A stretch of 11,882 bases of DNA from contig JAEYWT010000221.1 of assembly GCA_023428865.1 (NCBI GenBank), positions 1 to 11,882 of the forward strand. Direction: 5' to 3'. Positions 11,649-11,882 of this stretch are shown here, in pieces. Position numbers and translations under genes: made by a program. The notes beneath the pieces are model-generated. The model ran no database searches. It was not told the origin of the DNA and saw only the letters and a program-made list of their open reading frames with translations. This DNA is from Bacteroidota bacterium (GTDB lineage Bacteria > Bacteroidota > Bacteroidia > Flavobacteriales_F > PHOS-HE28). The stretch's first letter is position 1, and the number at the start of each line of letters is the position of its first letter.

Positions 11649-11870
11649 ATGTACTGGACACTGGAACTAGCCTCGTATTTGGAAGACGCGCCCTGGCCTG
11701 CAACCAAGGACGAGCTGATCGATTTCGCCATGCGCACAGGCGCACCGCTGGAAGTAGTGGAGAACCTGCAAGGCATCGAAGATGACGAAGAGGTCTTCGA
11801 GACCATCGAGGACATCTGGCCCGATTACCCGTCGAAGGAGGACTTCTTCTTCAACGAAGACGAGTACTGA
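11649..11870 (+). CDS. Small acidic DUF2795-like protein
   Basis: 73 residues from ATG 11649. The frame is open further upstream to 11571, but that part reads across a candidate promoter and looks non-coding. The sequence MYWTLELASYLED, then PATKDELIDFAMRTGAPLEVVENLQ (residues 18-41), resembles the DUF2795 helical domain. The C-terminal third is very acidic and aromatic (EDIWPDYPSKEDFFFNEDEY). Proteins of this shape and length are common in Bacteroidota as conserved single-copy genes; the function is unknown. No signal peptide or membrane segment. It ends 12 bases before the window edge. Confidence 0.8.
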   Translation: MYWTLELASYLEDAPWPATKDELIDFAMRTGAPLEVVENLQGIEDDEEVFETIEDIWPDYPSKEDFFFNEDEY

Positions 11871-11882
11871 GCCTCACACATT

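Noticed and set aside
11141..11815. 224-codon minus-strand open frame
   Set aside because: Antisense shadow of pduO and the DUF2795-like gene, serine/arginine-rich without domain features.

Overview
The window looks like a chromosomal stretch from a fairly GC-rich member of the Bacteroidota (Flavobacteriales-like). The reasons are a TonB-dependent receptor with an N-terminal CarboxypepD_reg-like domain, candidate promoters fitting the Bacteroidota -7 element TAnnTTTG, A-rich leaders without clear Shine-Dalgarno sequences, and a compact carotenoid operon containing a photolyase. This assignment is inferred from gene content; no rRNA or species marker is present.

Layout. (1) Positions 2-424 hold the 3' end of folC. 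(2) Positions 425-1415 hold a tRNA-Val neighbourhood with two intact genes, Val(TAC) and Val(CAC). Four degenerate tRNA-Val-like copies surround them, each with its anticodon arm replaced by the same GC-rich imperfect palindrome, TCCCGCC-N5-RGCGGGA. A small GIY-YIG nuclease gene sits between the last intact tRNA and the last tRNA fragment, and takes its final codons and stop codon from that fragment. (3) Positions 1448-3841 (minus strand) hold a TonB-dependent outer-membrane receptor. (4) Positions 4050-10117 (plus strand) hold a tight nine-gene operon: ECF sigma factor, crtI, crtB, idi, photolyase, two tandem paralogous 53-residue proteins, an SRPBCC protein and crtZ. Most junctions overlap by 1-4 bases or are separated by 2-3 bases. 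(5) After the operon come an O-methyltransferase-like gene, a PduO-type cobalamin adenosyltransferase and a small acidic DUF2795-like protein.

How the genes work together. Idi balances IPP and DMAPP, CrtB makes phytoene, CrtI desaturates it towards lycopene, and CrtZ hydroxylates a cyclised carotenoid ring. No lycopene cyclase is visible, so that step is probably encoded elsewhere. Co-transcription with a photolyase and an ECF sigma factor suggests a light or photo-oxidative stress regulon. The sigma factor has no adjacent anti-sigma gene, and its likely promoter lies back to back with that of the divergent receptor gene.

The least explained items are the palindrome-invaded tRNA-Val copies with the fused GIY-YIG gene, the tRNA-like element at 821-913 with an enlarged T arm, and the duplicated 53-residue proteins inside the carotenoid/photolyase operon.
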